Assembly (NCBI RefSeq): GCF_002995795.1
Contig: NZ_PVXN01000053.1
Location: forward strand, 248,001 to 312,000
From: Clostridium thermopalmarium DSM 5974
GTDB lineage: Bacteria > Bacillota > Clostridia > Clostridiales > Clostridiaceae
Direction: 5' to 3'
DNA: 64,000 nucleotides
Shown: piece after piece, positions 27,268 through 35,952 of the stretch
How the letters are laid out: every line of letters starts with the position of its first letter
Numbering within the stretch: the first letter of the stretch is position 1
The notes under the pieces: model-generated
What the model was told of the DNA's origin: nothing
Database searches by the model: none
Seen by the model: only the letters and a program-made list of their open reading frames with translations
Position numbers and translations under genes: made by a program

Positions 27268-28617
27268 ATGTTAAAGGTAATTCAGTATATAGTTGATATG
27301 GGTGCTTCGGTTATGTTGCCAATAGTAATTGCAATAATAAGTATTTGCATTGGCGTGAAAGTAGGAAAAGCTATTCGTTCAGGATTGATGATTGGTGTTG
27401 GATTTGTAGGAATGGGTTTAATTGTTGATATGATGAATGCACAACTTGGACCAGCAGCACAAGCAATGTCTGAGAAGTTTGGTCTATCTTTAAGTGTTGT
27501 AGATATTGGATGGCCAGGAGCGTCTCCTATGACATGGGCGTCTAACATTGCTATTGTAGCAATTCCTATTGCTATTTTGGTAAATTTGTTTATGCTTTTA
27601 GCAAAAATGACTAAGACTGTAAATATTGATATCTGGAACATATGGCATATGACTTTTACTGGTGCTATTGCTTATGCTGTTACAGGAAGTTACTGGATTG
27701 GAATTCTAGGCGTAGTGTTTCATGCAGCAATCGCATATAAGCTTGGAGATTTATGGGCACCTTTGATGACTGATTATTTTGAACTAGATGGATTGACAGT
27801 GCCTCATGGTACTTCTGCTTATATGGCTCCCATTGCTTGTTTGGTAGATGTAGTTATAGATAAGATTCCTGGAGTTAAAAATGTTGATATAACAGCAGAT
27901 TCTTTACAAGAAAAAGTTGGTGTGCTAGGAGAGCCTATTGTAATTGGTGGAATTTTAGGAGCTGTAATAGGGTTTCTTGCTGGATATTCGCCTAAGGAAG
28001 CGTTACCTCTAGGGGTAAATATGTCAGCTGTAATGGTTTTGATGCCAAAAGCTGTAAAATGCATTATGGAAGGTTTAATGCCATTATCAGAACGCGCAAA
28101 GGAAATTCTAACTAAGAAGTTTGGAAGTTCAGAATTTTATATAGGATTGGATCCTGCAATTCTTTTAGGAGATGCTCAGGTTGTGACAACTGGATTAATA
28201 TTTATCCCACTGACTTTATTAATTGCGATTATTGTTCCTGGAAATAGAGTTTTGCCTTTTGGAGATTTAGCTACTATTAGCTTCTTTATTGCAATTGCAG
28301 TTGCTGTGCATAAAGGTAATATCTTTAGAACACTGTTATCCGGAAGTGCTATTATGTACATGACTATTTGGATTGCGAATCAGACCATTCCATGGATGAC
28401 AGCATTGGCTAAAACGACTGGTACAACAGATGGAAAAAACTTAGTGGCAGCGCTAGATCAAGGTGGATCACCGATTACTTATATATACACGGAGATATTT
28501 ACTAAAGAAAACGTTATCGGAGCTGTAGTTATTGCTGTTATATATGTAATATGTTTATTGTTTACAATTAACCATTCTAAAAAGAGAGCAGAAGTATTGA
28601 AAGCAGCAGAAGAATAA
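27268..28617 (+). CDS. gatC: Galactitol-type PTS EIIC permease
   Basis: A 449-residue integral membrane transporter of the PTS Gat family with ten or more hydrophobic segments. Typical stretches: GVGFVGMGLIVDMM, DIGWPGASPMTWASNIAI, VPHGTSAYMAPIACLVD and YIGLDPAILLGDAQVV. It moves galactitol (or a related polyol) while EIIB phosphorylates it. AGGGGGT precedes the ATG. It completes the EIIA-EIIB-EIIC set, 34 bases after EIIB. Confidence 0.94.
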   Translation: MLKVIQYIVDMGASVMLPIVIAIISICIGVKVGKAIRSGLMIGVGFVGMGLIVDMMNAQLGPAAQAMSEKFGLSLSVVDIGWPGASPMTWASNIAIVAIPIAILVNLFMLLAKMTKTVNIDIWNIWHMTFTGAIAYAVTGSYWIGILGVVFHAAIAYKLGDLWAPLMTDYFELDGLTVPHGTSAYMAPIACLVDVVIDKIPGVKNVDITADSLQEKVGVLGEPIVIGGILGAVIGFLAGYSPKEALPLGVNMSAVMVLMPKAVKCIMEGLMPLSERAKEILTKKFGSSEFYIGLDPAILLGDAQVVTTGLIFIPLTLLIAIIVPGNRVLPFGDLATISFFIAIAVAVHKGNIFRTLLSGSAIMYMTIWIANQTIPWMTALAKTTGTTDGKNLVAALDQGGSPITYIYTEIFTKENVIGAVVIAVIYVICLLFTINHSKKRAEVLKAAEE

Positions 28618-28636
28618 TTTGAATGGGGGAGTTGAT

Positions 28637-29686
28637 ATGAAGGCAGGAGTAGTACATGCTAGAGATGATATCCGATATGAGGAGATAGAAAAGCCAATTC
28701 CTAGAAAAGGTCAGGTATTGATTAAAGTAAAATATACTGGAATTTGTGGGTCTGACGTACCAAGAGTTAATGGGGATGCTTGTCACTTCTTTCCAAATGT
28801 ATTAGGTCATGAGTTTTCTGGTACGGTTGCACAAATTGGAGAGGGAGTTACTTCTGTGAAAGTAGGGGATAGAGTGGCTGGTGTACCATTGGTTCCATGT
28901 ATGAAGTGTGAAAATTGCCAGAAAGGAGATTATTCCCTGTGCAAACAATATAGCTTCATAGGATCTAGACAATTTGGTAGCTTTGCAGAATATGTGGTGG
29001 TTCCTGAGAAAAATGCTATACCATTTGATAATGATGTTTCTTTTGAACAGGGAGCATTCTTTGAACCAGCTACTGTAGCACTTCATGGAATTATGCGTGT
29101 CCCTTACGAGGGTGGGAAAACTGTTGCTATCCTAGGTGGTGGAACAATAGGAATGTTTGTGATGCAATGGGCTAGAATTTTTGGAGCCAGGGAAACTGTA
29201 ATATTTGATATTGCCAGTGAGAGATTGGAGCTGGGAAAACGCCTTGGAGCAACTGCTGGAATAAATACATTGGATGAAGGATTTATGGAAAGAGCAATGG
29301 AATTGACTGGTGGAAGAGGATTTGATTATGTTTTTGAAACTGCAGGAAATACAATTACTATGAAAATGGCATTTGAACTGGCTGCTAATAAAGCACACTT
29401 ATGCTTCATTGGAACACCAACAAAAGAACTAAGCTTTTCTGTGAAAGAATGGGAGAATATGAATCGAAAAGAGTTTACATTAACAGGTTCTTGGATGTCC
29501 TATAGTGCTCCTTTTCCAGGCATTGAGTGGAAGCTTGTATCTCATTATTTCAAGACAGGTGATTTAAAGTTTGACGAATCCTTTATTTTTACTAAAATTC
29601 CTTTAAGTCGTATTGCAGATGCTTTTCAAATGTATAAGGTACCAGGTGCTGCAAGGGGAAAGATATTAATTGACAGCGAAGGCTAG
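28637..29686 (+). CDS. gatD: Galactitol-1-phosphate 5-dehydrogenase-type zinc alcohol dehydrogenase
   Basis: A 349-residue medium-chain dehydrogenase. Catalytic zinc ligands CGSD and GHEF, a structural zinc cluster CMKCENCQKGDYSLC, and the NAD fold AILGGGTIGMF. Expected to oxidise galactitol 1-phosphate to tagatose 6-phosphate with NAD+. Start ATG 28637 follows GGGGGAG; the frame is open six codons further upstream without a better site. Placement directly after the PTS genes supports the substrate; sequence alone could also fit sorbitol or threonine dehydrogenases. Confidence 0.88.
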   Translation: MKAGVVHARDDIRYEEIEKPIPRKGQVLIKVKYTGICGSDVPRVNGDACHFFPNVLGHEFSGTVAQIGEGVTSVKVGDRVAGVPLVPCMKCENCQKGDYSLCKQYSFIGSRQFGSFAEYVVVPEKNAIPFDNDVSFEQGAFFEPATVALHGIMRVPYEGGKTVAILGGGTIGMFVMQWARIFGARETVIFDIASERLELGKRLGATAGINTLDEGFMERAMELTGGRGFDYVFETAGNTITMKMAFELAANKAHLCFIGTPTKELSFSVKEWENMNRKEFTLTGSWMSYSAPFPGIEWKLVSHYFKTGDLKFDESFIFTKIPLSRIADAFQMYKVPGAARGKILIDSEG

Positions 29687-29695
29687 GTGATTGAT

Positions 29696-30625
29696 ATGAT
29701 AACGACAGTAACTCTAAATGCATCTATTGATAAAGCATATTACATGGATGGAATAATTGAAAATGGAAAGGTTATGCGCGTTGCTTCCTGCAGAAATTCT
29801 GCAGGAGGTAAAGGTTTAAATGTTGCTAGGATTGTGAAGTTGTGTGGCTCAGAAGTTCAAGCTACTGGCTTTGTTGGAGGATTTAATGGAAAGTATTTGG
29901 AGGCATTGCTGGACATTGATGGAATCCCACATAATTTTAAGCATGTAAAAGGAGAGACTAGAAGCTGTATTAATATTCTGGATAAGAAATATGGTTCTAC
30001 AGAATATTTGGAACCTGGTTGTGAAATAACATCAGAAGAAGAAAGTCAGTTTATAGAGTTATTTCCTAATATCATAAAAAACAGCAGTATTATTACTATT
30101 TCGGGAAGTATACCTAAAGGTGTCAGTAAAGATATTTATGCACAGATGGTTCTTATAGCAAAAAAAATGGGAAAACATGTACTCTTAGATACTAGCGGTG
30201 AGCTTTTAAAGAGAGGAATTAAATCCTGTCCAACAATGGTAAAACCCAATAAGGATGAACTAGAGCAGTTATTTCATATAAAAATCAAAGGAATAGAAGA
30301 TGTAATTAGATATGCAAAAAAGATATTTGATTTTGGAATTCCTTATGTAATTATTTCATTAGGTAGTGACGGAGCTTTAATGGTCTGTAAAGAAGGTGTA
30401 TTTCTTGGAAGTCCTCCAGTCGTAGAGGTCGTGAATACTGTTGGGTGTGGTGATTCTATGGTAGGTGCTTTTGCTGTTGCCTTAGAAAGAAATATTCCAT
30501 CAAATGAGATTTTGAGATATGCTATCGCTGTTGCAACAGCTAATGCAATGTCAACTAATACTGGAGATTTTGATCCAGATATATGTAGAAAAATTATTAA
30601 TGATGTAAATATCAGAAGATTGTAG
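29696..30625 (+). CDS. PfkB-family sugar-phosphate kinase (tagatose-6-phosphate/1-phosphofructokinase type)
   Basis: A 309-residue ribokinase-fold kinase. Motifs: VTLNASIDKAYY at the N-terminus, SAGGKGLNVARI (PfkB signature 1), KPNKDELEQL, and the catalytic base loop VNTVGCGDSMVGAFAVAL. In this operon it most likely converts tagatose 6-phosphate to tagatose 1,6-bisphosphate. The sequence resembles both LacC and FruK and does not alone separate them. Start ATG 29696 follows TAGGTGATTG, nine bases after the dehydrogenase stop. Confidence 0.9.
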   Translation: MITTVTLNASIDKAYYMDGIIENGKVMRVASCRNSAGGKGLNVARIVKLCGSEVQATGFVGGFNGKYLEALLDIDGIPHNFKHVKGETRSCINILDKKYGSTEYLEPGCEITSEEESQFIELFPNIIKNSSIITISGSIPKGVSKDIYAQMVLIAKKMGKHVLLDTSGELLKRGIKSCPTMVKPNKDELEQLFHIKIKGIEDVIRYAKKIFDFGIPYVIISLGSDGALMVCKEGVFLGSPPVVEVVNTVGCGDSMVGAFAVALERNIPSNEILRYAIAVATANAMSTNTGDFDPDICRKIINDVNIRRL

Positions 30626-30642
30626 AAAAGAGAGGTGGGCTT

Positions 30643-31497
30643 ATGCCATTAGTTACAACAAAACAATTATTGTTGGATGCACAAAAAGGTGGTTATGCAA
30701 TCGGAGCATTTAATGTTGAAAATATGGAAATGGTTCAGGCTGTAGTAGCAGCTGCTGAGGAATTAAAGTCACCAGTCATTATGCAGACAACTCCGTCTAC
30801 AGTAAAGTATGCTGATATGTCATATTTTTATGCAACTGTAAAGAATGCAGCTGAAAAGGCCAGTGTTCCTGTTGTTATACACTTGGATCACGGAAACAGT
30901 TTTGAACTTGCTATGCAGGCTTTGAGGGTTGGATATACGTCAATTATGATTGACGGATCACATAGAACATTTGAAGAAAATATAGCGTTAACTAAATCGG
31001 TTGTAAAAGCTTGTCATCCATCTGGGATACCAGTAGAAGCAGAGCTTGGAAAGGTTGGAGGAAAAGAGGATGATTTAGAAGGTGGATATGAGAATCCATA
31101 CACAGATCCAAAGGAAGCAAAAATATTTGTAGAGAAAACCAGTGTAGATTCTTTGGCTGTTGCAATAGGTACAGCTCATGGTGTATATAAAGGCATACCT
31201 AAATTAGATATGGAGCGTTTAAGCGAAATTAGAGAGGTTGTTTCCATTCCATTGGTGCTTCATGGGACTTCTGGTGTTCCGGATGATGTCGTTATGGAAT
31301 GTATTCAAAGAGGAATTTGCAAAGTTAATTATGCAACAGATTTACGAATTTCCTTTTCAAATGGTGTAAAGTCAGTGCTGAAGGAACATCCGGAAACTAT
31401 TGATCCGAAGAAGTATAATGCTCAAGGTAGAGAAAAAGTAAAACAATATGTAATGAGTAAAATTAAGGTTTGTGGAAGTGTAGGAAAAGCAAAATAA
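30643..31497 (+). CDS. Class II tagatose/fructose-bisphosphate aldolase
   Basis: A 284-residue zinc aldolase (GatY/KbaY/FbaA family) that cleaves the bisphosphate to dihydroxyacetone phosphate and glyceraldehyde 3-phosphate. Zinc ligands and active site are visible in VVIHLDHGNSFE, VEAELGKVGG(K)ED, AIGTAHGVYKG and LVLHGTSGVPDD. AGAGGTGGGC precedes ATG 30643, 17 bases after the kinase. It completes the galactitol pathway and is followed by a terminator. Confidence 0.94.
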   Translation: MPLVTTKQLLLDAQKGGYAIGAFNVENMEMVQAVVAAAEELKSPVIMQTTPSTVKYADMSYFYATVKNAAEKASVPVVIHLDHGNSFELAMQALRVGYTSIMIDGSHRTFEENIALTKSVVKACHPSGIPVEAELGKVGGKEDDLEGGYENPYTDPKEAKIFVEKTSVDSLAVAIGTAHGVYKGIPKLDMERLSEIREVVSIPLVLHGTSGVPDDVVMECIQRGICKVNYATDLRISFSNGVKSVLKEHPETIDPKKYNAQGREKVKQYVMSKIKVCGSVGKAK

Positions 31498-31634
31498 GAA
31501 TAGTATATAACATGTAAACTATATTTTAAAAAAAATTAATGTTTAACAGTTTCATTTAAATCTTTTTAAGAGGTTCTCAGCTCTATCAAGATTAAAGATG
31601 GAATATATTAATTGTAGTAAGTTGATAAAACCTG

Positions 31635-31664
31635 CTGGGGTGATCAGGCCCCAGTGCTTTTTTT
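31635..31664 (+). terminator. Terminator of the galactitol operon
   Basis: CTGGGG (31635-31640) pairs with CCCCAG (31649-31654) over an eight-base loop, then TGC and seven T residues. Confidence 0.8.
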
Positions 31665-31867
31665 AAATATGAGGATGTTTATGAAATGATATAGAAAAAA
31701 TCTGTGACAATAAAGTAACTGAAATGCTAAGACATAGAATTATAGGAAAAAAGAATTTTTACATATATATGTTTAAAAATAGAAAAATTGAATTGTTTTT
31801 ATCTACGAAAGTTTAACCATTGATAATAAAAGAAAAATGGTACAAAAATTTTAACTAATATAAATTT
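31665..31867. other. Gap upstream of the HPr gene
   Basis: About 200 A+T-rich bases holding the promoter region of the HPr gene. I see no clear -35/-10 pair, hairpin or ORF. Confidence 0.4.
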
Positions 31868-31881
31868 TAGGAGGATTTAAT

Positions 31882-32148
31882 ATGGTAACTAAAAGTGTAA
31901 CAATAACTAATAAATCAGGCATACATGCAAGACCAGCTTCTTTATTTATTAAAATTGCAACAAATTTTAAATCAAATATTACCATAGAAAATGGTAATAA
32001 CAAAGGTAATGCAAAGTCTTTAATAAGTGTACTTAGTTTAGCTATAGCTTGTGGGAGTGAAGTTACAATTACTGCAGATGGACCAGATGAAAATGAAGCT
32101 ATAGATGCTTTAGTTAAATTAATAGAATCTAAATTTGGTGAAGAGTAA
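31882..32148 (+). CDS. ptsH: HPr phosphocarrier protein
   Basis: An 88-residue PTS phosphocarrier. The catalytic His15 is present in SGIHARPAS and the regulatory Ser46 in NAKSLISVL, so this is HPr rather than Crh (which lacks His15). Both EI-dependent phosphorylation and HPrK-dependent control of CcpA are expected. GGAGGATT precedes ATG 31882. It lies just after the galactitol operon but behind that operon's terminator, and ptsI is not in the window. Confidence 0.94.
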   Translation: MVTKSVTITNKSGIHARPASLFIKIATNFKSNITIENGNNKGNAKSLISVLSLAIACGSEVTITADGPDENEAIDALVKLIESKFGEE

Positions 32149-32163
32149 AAATTGATCAGAAAG

Positions 32164-32280
32164 GTGCCGGAAGAATATAAAAATGTATTCTTGCATTTAA
32201 AAGAGATGCATAATCTAATCAATTCAGCCGTATTAAGACTTATAAAGATGATAATAGAAATGAAAAATAGCATTATATAG
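32164..32280 (+). CDS. Possible small ORF after HPr
   Basis: A 38-codon frame from GTG 32164 (PEEYKNVFLHLKEMHNLI ...) with protein-like composition but no separate ribosome binding site. No family recognised. It may be a coding remnant or chance. Confidence 0.2.
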   Translation: MPEEYKNVFLHLKEMHNLINSAVLRLIKMIIEMKNSII

Positions 32281-32338
32281 TATAATAAGGCTTGGACAAT
32301 TTAAATTAATATGTAATGCTCTTGTATTACTCACATTT

Positions 32339-32367
32339 TTGACAGAAATTTTGTTACATGCTATCAT
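32339..32367 (+). promoter_or_regulatory. Promoter of the rlmA transcript
   Basis: TTGACA (32339-32344), 17 bases, then TATCAT (32362-32367). The predicted start near 32374 gives a 190-base leader that carries the leader peptide and alternative hairpins. Confidence 0.65.
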
Positions 32368-32428
32368 AATTATGGATTATATTAGTTTAATATGGTCATA
32401 AATAAAATATGTTTTACGGAGGATATAT

Positions 32429-32458
32429 ATGGGCATCTCATTCAGACGTTTAAGGTAA
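32429..32458 (+). CDS. Macrolide-sensing type leader peptide (9 residues)
   Basis: ATG 32429, six bases after ACGGAGGA, opens MGISFRRLR then TAA. The C-terminal Arg-Leu-Arg is the +X+ motif (as in the ErmD-type MRLR leaders) at which macrolide-bound ribosomes stall; that link is established knowledge for resistance-gene leaders. It lies 108 bases upstream of a 23S rRNA methyltransferase gene. The ribosome site, stop and motif are seen directly; the drug response is inference. Confidence 0.75.
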   Translation: MGISFRRLR

Positions 32459-32479
32459 TGAAGTACGGAACAAAAACTA

Positions 32480-32558
32480 ACCTCAACCAAGGCATTTTGG
32501 CTGAGTTTATTTGCGCTGTACATTTTTCATTTCCTATAAACTACGAATGAATGAGGTG
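32480..32558 (+). promoter_or_regulatory. Translational attenuator of rlmA
   Basis: Two exclusive pairings involve one strand. CTCAACCAA (32482-32490) forms a hairpin with TTGGCTGAG (32497-32505), one mismatch. Alternatively ACCTCA (32480-32485) pairs exactly with TGAGGT (32552-32557), the rlmA ribosome binding site. Part of the leader-peptide coding strand (TCATTC, TTTA) is complementary to 32537-32550 beside the ribosome site. There is no T-run, so control of translation rather than termination is suggested. Confidence 0.55.
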
Positions 32559-32566
32559 TATTTTTT

Positions 32567-33433
32567 ATGTGTAAAAATAAAATCCAGGAAAATATTGGAT
32601 TATTTAAATGTCCTATATGTGGCAACAAAATGGATCTTTATAATTTGAAAAGTTTAATTTGTCCTAAGAATCATTGTTTTGATTTATCTAAAACTGGATA
32701 TGTGAACTTTTTACTGAATTCTGTAAAAACGCAGTATGATAAAGAAATGTTAAAATCAAGAAATATCGTATGCAAAAACAGTTTTTTTGAGCCAATGGTG
32801 GAGCAAGTAAGTGAAATAATATTAAGGTATATAAGTAATGTATCCTGTAAAAAAAGCATGATATTAGATGCTGGTTGTGGTGAGGGCTCTCACCTTAATC
32901 AAGTTATTAATAAATTGAATGATAAGAGTAGGATTAAATTTGATGGTATAGGAATTGATATTTCCAAAGAAGGAATAAAAATTGCTTCAAAAGAATATCC
33001 AGATAACATATGGTGTGTTGGGGATTTAGCCAAAACTCCATTTATGAATAAGAAATTTGATGTGATACTTAACATTCTATCCCCTTCAAATTATTCTGAA
33101 TTTAACAGGATTATATCAGATAGAGGAATACTTATTAAAGTCGTTCCAGGAAGCAGTTACCTTAAAGAATTAAGAGGATTATTCTATGGTAAAACGGATA
33201 AACAAGAATATTCAAATGAGAAAGTCTTGAGGCATTTTAATAATAACTTCCATATGATACATGAGCAGCAGATTCTATATACTGTAGAATTAGACAAAGA
33301 ATATCTTGAACAACTAATAAAAATGACGCCATTGTCATGGAATGCCTCAAAGGATAAAATTCAAAGAGCTTTTAATATTGGCTTAGAGAATATAACAGTA
33401 GATTTTACCATAATATGTGGTAAAAAGAATTAA
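32567..33433 (+). CDS. rlmA: 23S rRNA (guanine) N1-methyltransferase RlmA family
   Basis: A 288-residue SAM-dependent methyltransferase of the RlmA/TlrB family, which methylates G745 (RlmA-I) or G748 (RlmA-II/TlrB, tylosin resistance) in helix 35 of 23S rRNA, by the macrolide exit tunnel. The N-terminal zinc site is Cys15, Cys18, Cys32 and His36/Cys37 (FKCPICGNKM, CPKNHCFD); SAM motif I is ILDAGCGEGSHL and motif IV-like NILSPSN. GAGGTG precedes ATG 32567, within the attenuator. The leader suggests antibiotic-inducible expression, making the RlmA-II type attractive. Sequence alone does not fix which guanine is modified. Confidence 0.92.
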   Translation: MCKNKIQENIGLFKCPICGNKMDLYNLKSLICPKNHCFDLSKTGYVNFLLNSVKTQYDKEMLKSRNIVCKNSFFEPMVEQVSEIILRYISNVSCKKSMILDAGCGEGSHLNQVINKLNDKSRIKFDGIGIDISKEGIKIASKEYPDNIWCVGDLAKTPFMNKKFDVILNILSPSNYSEFNRIISDRGILIKVVPGSSYLKELRGLFYGKTDKQEYSNEKVLRHFNNNFHMIHEQQILYTVELDKEYLEQLIKMTPLSWNASKDKIQRAFNIGLENITVDFTIICGKKN

Positions 33434-33447
33434 AGATAAAAAGTAAT

Positions 33448-33497
33448 AAGAGAGAACTAAACTAAACTTAGATTTAGTATAGTTCTCTTATTTTTTA
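33448..33497 (+). terminator. Terminator of rlmA
   Basis: TAAGAGAGAACTA (33448-33460) pairs with TAGTTCTCTTA (33480-33490) with a two-base bulge, followed by TTTTTT. Confidence 0.75.
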
Positions 33498-33855
33498 TAT
33501 ATTATTGTTTCGTATTTATTTCTTATAGGTATATAATATTATTAGCATAACAATTTAAAGATGTTGGGAAATTGGCATAAACTTCAAAATAGAAAATTTT
33601 AATGCGCAAAAAATATACCTTTACTAAACTAATGAATAAGATTTCGCTTTTTATTCTTATTTTTATTAACATTCCGTTATCAGCAATGTGCACTGAAAAG
33701 GTAATTAAATTATATCTGTACCAATTTTAAACATGGTGTTATAAATAATAATATACAGAGACTAGTAGAAAGTAAATATTATTTATATAGTATAATATTT
33801 ATGTTTGCAACAATCGTAATATTTACAAAATAAATCTAGTTTATTAGGGAGAAAT
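33498..33855. other. Gene-free stretch between rlmA and the ECF gene
   Basis: About 360 A+T-rich bases between a plus-strand and a minus-strand gene. I find no ORF with a ribosome site, repeat or RNA structure worth naming. Confidence 0.5.
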
Positions 33856-34455
33856 TTACTTTTTTTCTTCTGATATTAAAAGCCCTGATTTTTTTAGAGC
33901 TGGCATTAAAGCATTATAAATCAGAGTTACTAATATTATAGATACTATTGCATTAACAAAGGTAGTCACTGCACTTAGCTTTGCTAGAATTGATGCTGCT
34001 TTCTGAGGCTGCCCTAAAATGTATTGTTTGTAAAAGTACCCTATAATAGGATCAAAAACAACATTAAAGGTTAATCCACAAGTTGAAGCAATAAGTACCC
34101 ATTTAAACACATATCTTTTATCATTGCTATTATTTATCTTAGCGTAATTATGAGCAACTAAGCCTGTTATTAAACCAATACATAGCTTTAATAGGAAGGT
34201 TTTAGGTGCTGATAAAATATATATAGGATCCAATATATCTGCTATGGTCATTCCTATAGCTCCAGCTAAACCTCCATACCATCCTCCAAGAATTAAGGCA
34301 GCTAATACACAGAAAGCATTTCCTACGTGGAAGGAGGTTGCACCAGCTCCTGGTACTGGAATTTTAATTTGAATAAATGTGAAAGATATAAAACATAAGG
34401 CTGCAAATAATGCAGTTTCAGTTAATTTTAGTAATCTTAAATTTTTATTTTTCAT
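33856..34455 (-). CDS. ECF transporter S component (substrate unknown)
   Basis: A 199-residue membrane protein with about six hydrophobic segments and the ECF S-component look: TETALFAALCFISFTFIQI (helix 1, carrying the Ala-rich face that docks on EcfT), GNAFCVLAALILGGWYGGLA and GMTIADILDPIYIL. Energy-coupling EcfA/EcfT genes are absent, so it probably uses a shared module. AGGGGGG precedes the start on the minus strand. The family includes vitamin and precursor transporters; the substrate cannot be read from sequence and no riboswitch is seen upstream. Confidence 0.85.
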   Translation of the reverse strand: MKNKNLRLLKLTETALFAALCFISFTFIQIKIPVPGAGATSFHVGNAFCVLAALILGGWYGGLAGAIGMTIADILDPIYILSAPKTFLLKLCIGLITGLVAHNYAKINNSNDKRYVFKWVLIASTCGLTFNVVFDPIIGYFYKQYILGQPQKAASILAKLSAVTTFVNAIVSIILVTLIYNALMPALKKSGLLISEEKK

Positions 34456-34506
34456 GTAAATCCCCCTATAGTTAATATTTATATTAAGTTACAAAAATTA
34501 TATAAC

Positions 34507-34692
34507 ATGAAGGATAGTTATACCAAGTGTACCCATACATTACTAAAAATATTTTCTCGGAGTACTATAGATGACGCACTTAAATCCTTTGCTGTCAATG
34601 GTTACAAGAAAACCTCAATAGGTGGCATAGCTTCAGATGTGAGAAGTTCTAAGGCTATAAAAAAACATCTTTTAATCCCAGTATTTTTATAA
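34507..34692 (+). pseudogene. TetR-family regulator N-terminal fragment
   Basis: The frame contains a TetR-like DNA-binding start, DDALKSFAVNGYKKTSIGGI then ASDVRSSK, but ends after about 60 codons, with no ligand-binding domain. The residues after RSSKA no longer fit the family. There is no ribosome binding site at the ATG. It abuts an N-terminally truncated acetyltransferase, consistent with a deletion that joined the two. Confidence 0.5.
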
Positions 34693-35141
34693 GAAAGTTA
34701 GATACAGTTAAGAATGAAGAATTTTATACGAATAAATATCAAGAGAAACAATTAGATAAAGAGTTATGTGATATTGAAAATAAAAGATCTTTTAGACTGT
34801 GGATTTTCAAAAAAGATGATGAGGATAGAATAATAGGCTCTGTTGGTTTTAATAATATTGTGATGGGGGCCTTTCTATCCTGCCATCTTGGTTACAAGTT
34901 AGACAAGGAAGAAGTAAATAAAGGTTATATAACTGAGGCAATTCGAAAGGGTATTGAAATTATGTTTAATGAATTTGGATTGCATAGAATTGAAGCAAAT
35001 ATAATGCCTAAGAATAAGCGTTCTTTAAGGGTGGTTGAAAAGTTAGGATTTTATAACGAGGGATTGGCATACAAATATTTAAAAATAAATGGGAGATGGG
35101 AAGATCATATACATATGGTTTTATTAAACCATAAGGTTTAG
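34653..35141 (+). pseudogene. GNAT acetyltransferase (RimJ/RimL type), N-terminally truncated
   Basis: About 150 codons of a GNAT protein: RLWIFKKDDEDRIIGSVGFN, YKLDKEEVNKGYITEAIRKG (acetyl-CoA region), IEANIMPKNKRSLRVVEKLG and GRWEDHIHMVLL at the end. The first 30-40 residues of the family are missing; the frame opens after TAA 34650-34652 and the first ATG (34860) is well inside the fold. Composition is normal, so truncation is probably recent. A short product from 34860 would lack the substrate-binding part. Confidence 0.65.
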
Positions 35142-35217
35142 TAAAGATAATATTAGTTGTGATGGCAGCTAAGTTTTATGTATAGCATTGTATTTAAAAG
35201 AAAGTGGTGAGAATGAT

Positions 35218-35952
35218 ATGGATAGTTCTTTAGTTAAAAGTTTAAGCTTGAGTTATGAACCAGTAGCAGTCTTACTTAGCAATGAAAAGCCTGAAGGAGC
35301 ACTTCAAGGGAAAGAAGGGCATAGAAGCTGCACAATTCCATTATTTATTGCTGCAGCAAAGGGAAAAACTTCAGTTTTTGAACGTAAAACTGTAACATGT
35401 AATGGTGGTAAAGTAGGATTTGGGTTTGGGCAATTTCCTAATTATCCAAATGGAATCGAGTATTTTTTAACAGTTGGTAAGGAAGGTAAATTTGAAGGAG
35501 AAGGATATATGAAAAATCCAGAATTAGGAGATGACTTTGTTAAGTGTTTAGCAATAACTGATATTCCATACCAGTATGTTATCTTTAAACCTTTGTCACA
35601 AGTTGATGCTGCTAAAGAAAAACCTGAATTAATTATATTCTATGTTAATCCTAATCAGTTATCAGCCCTTACGGTACTTGCAAATTACTATAGACCAGGG
35701 TATGAAAATGTTATGATACCATTTTCCTCAGGATGCCAGTCTATTTTCCTTATTCCCTATGCTGAATCTAAGAAGGAAAATCCAAGAGCAGTAGTGGGAT
35801 TAATTGATATTACAGTACGTCCTATGGTTGAAGCCGATATGCTTTCATTTTCTGTTCCTTATAAGATGTTTATGGATATGGAGGAAAGTGTAGAAGGAAG
35901 TTTTTTGGAGAAAGATTTATGGCACAGAGTAATAGGAAAGGCAGAAAAATAA
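35218..35952 (+). CDS. DUF169 family protein
   Basis: A 244-residue protein of the DUF169 family, recognised by LSYEPVAVLLSNEKPEGA, a Cys pair region (HRSCTIPLFIAAAKG, TVTCNGGKVGFGFG), IEYFLTVGKEGKFEGEGYMK and a late SSGCQSIFLIPY. Several conserved cysteines suggest a redox or metal role, but no function is established. Start ATG 35218 follows AAAGTGGTGAG; the upstream in-frame codons have no site. Transcribed alone as far as can be seen. Confidence 0.85.
   Translation: MDSSLVKSLSLSYEPVAVLLSNEKPEGALQGKEGHRSCTIPLFIAAAKGKTSVFERKTVTCNGGKVGFGFGQFPNYPNGIEYFLTVGKEGKFEGEGYMKNPELGDDFVKCLAITDIPYQYVIFKPLSQVDAAKEKPELIIFYVNPNQLSALTVLANYYRPGYENVMIPFSSGCQSIFLIPYAESKKENPRAVVGLIDITVRPMVEADMLSFSVPYKMFMDMEESVEGSFLEKDLWHRVIGKAEK

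Noticed and set aside
32471-32530. Transcription terminator in the rlmA leader
   Set aside because: The hairpin at 32482-32505 is not followed by a T-run; translation control fits better.
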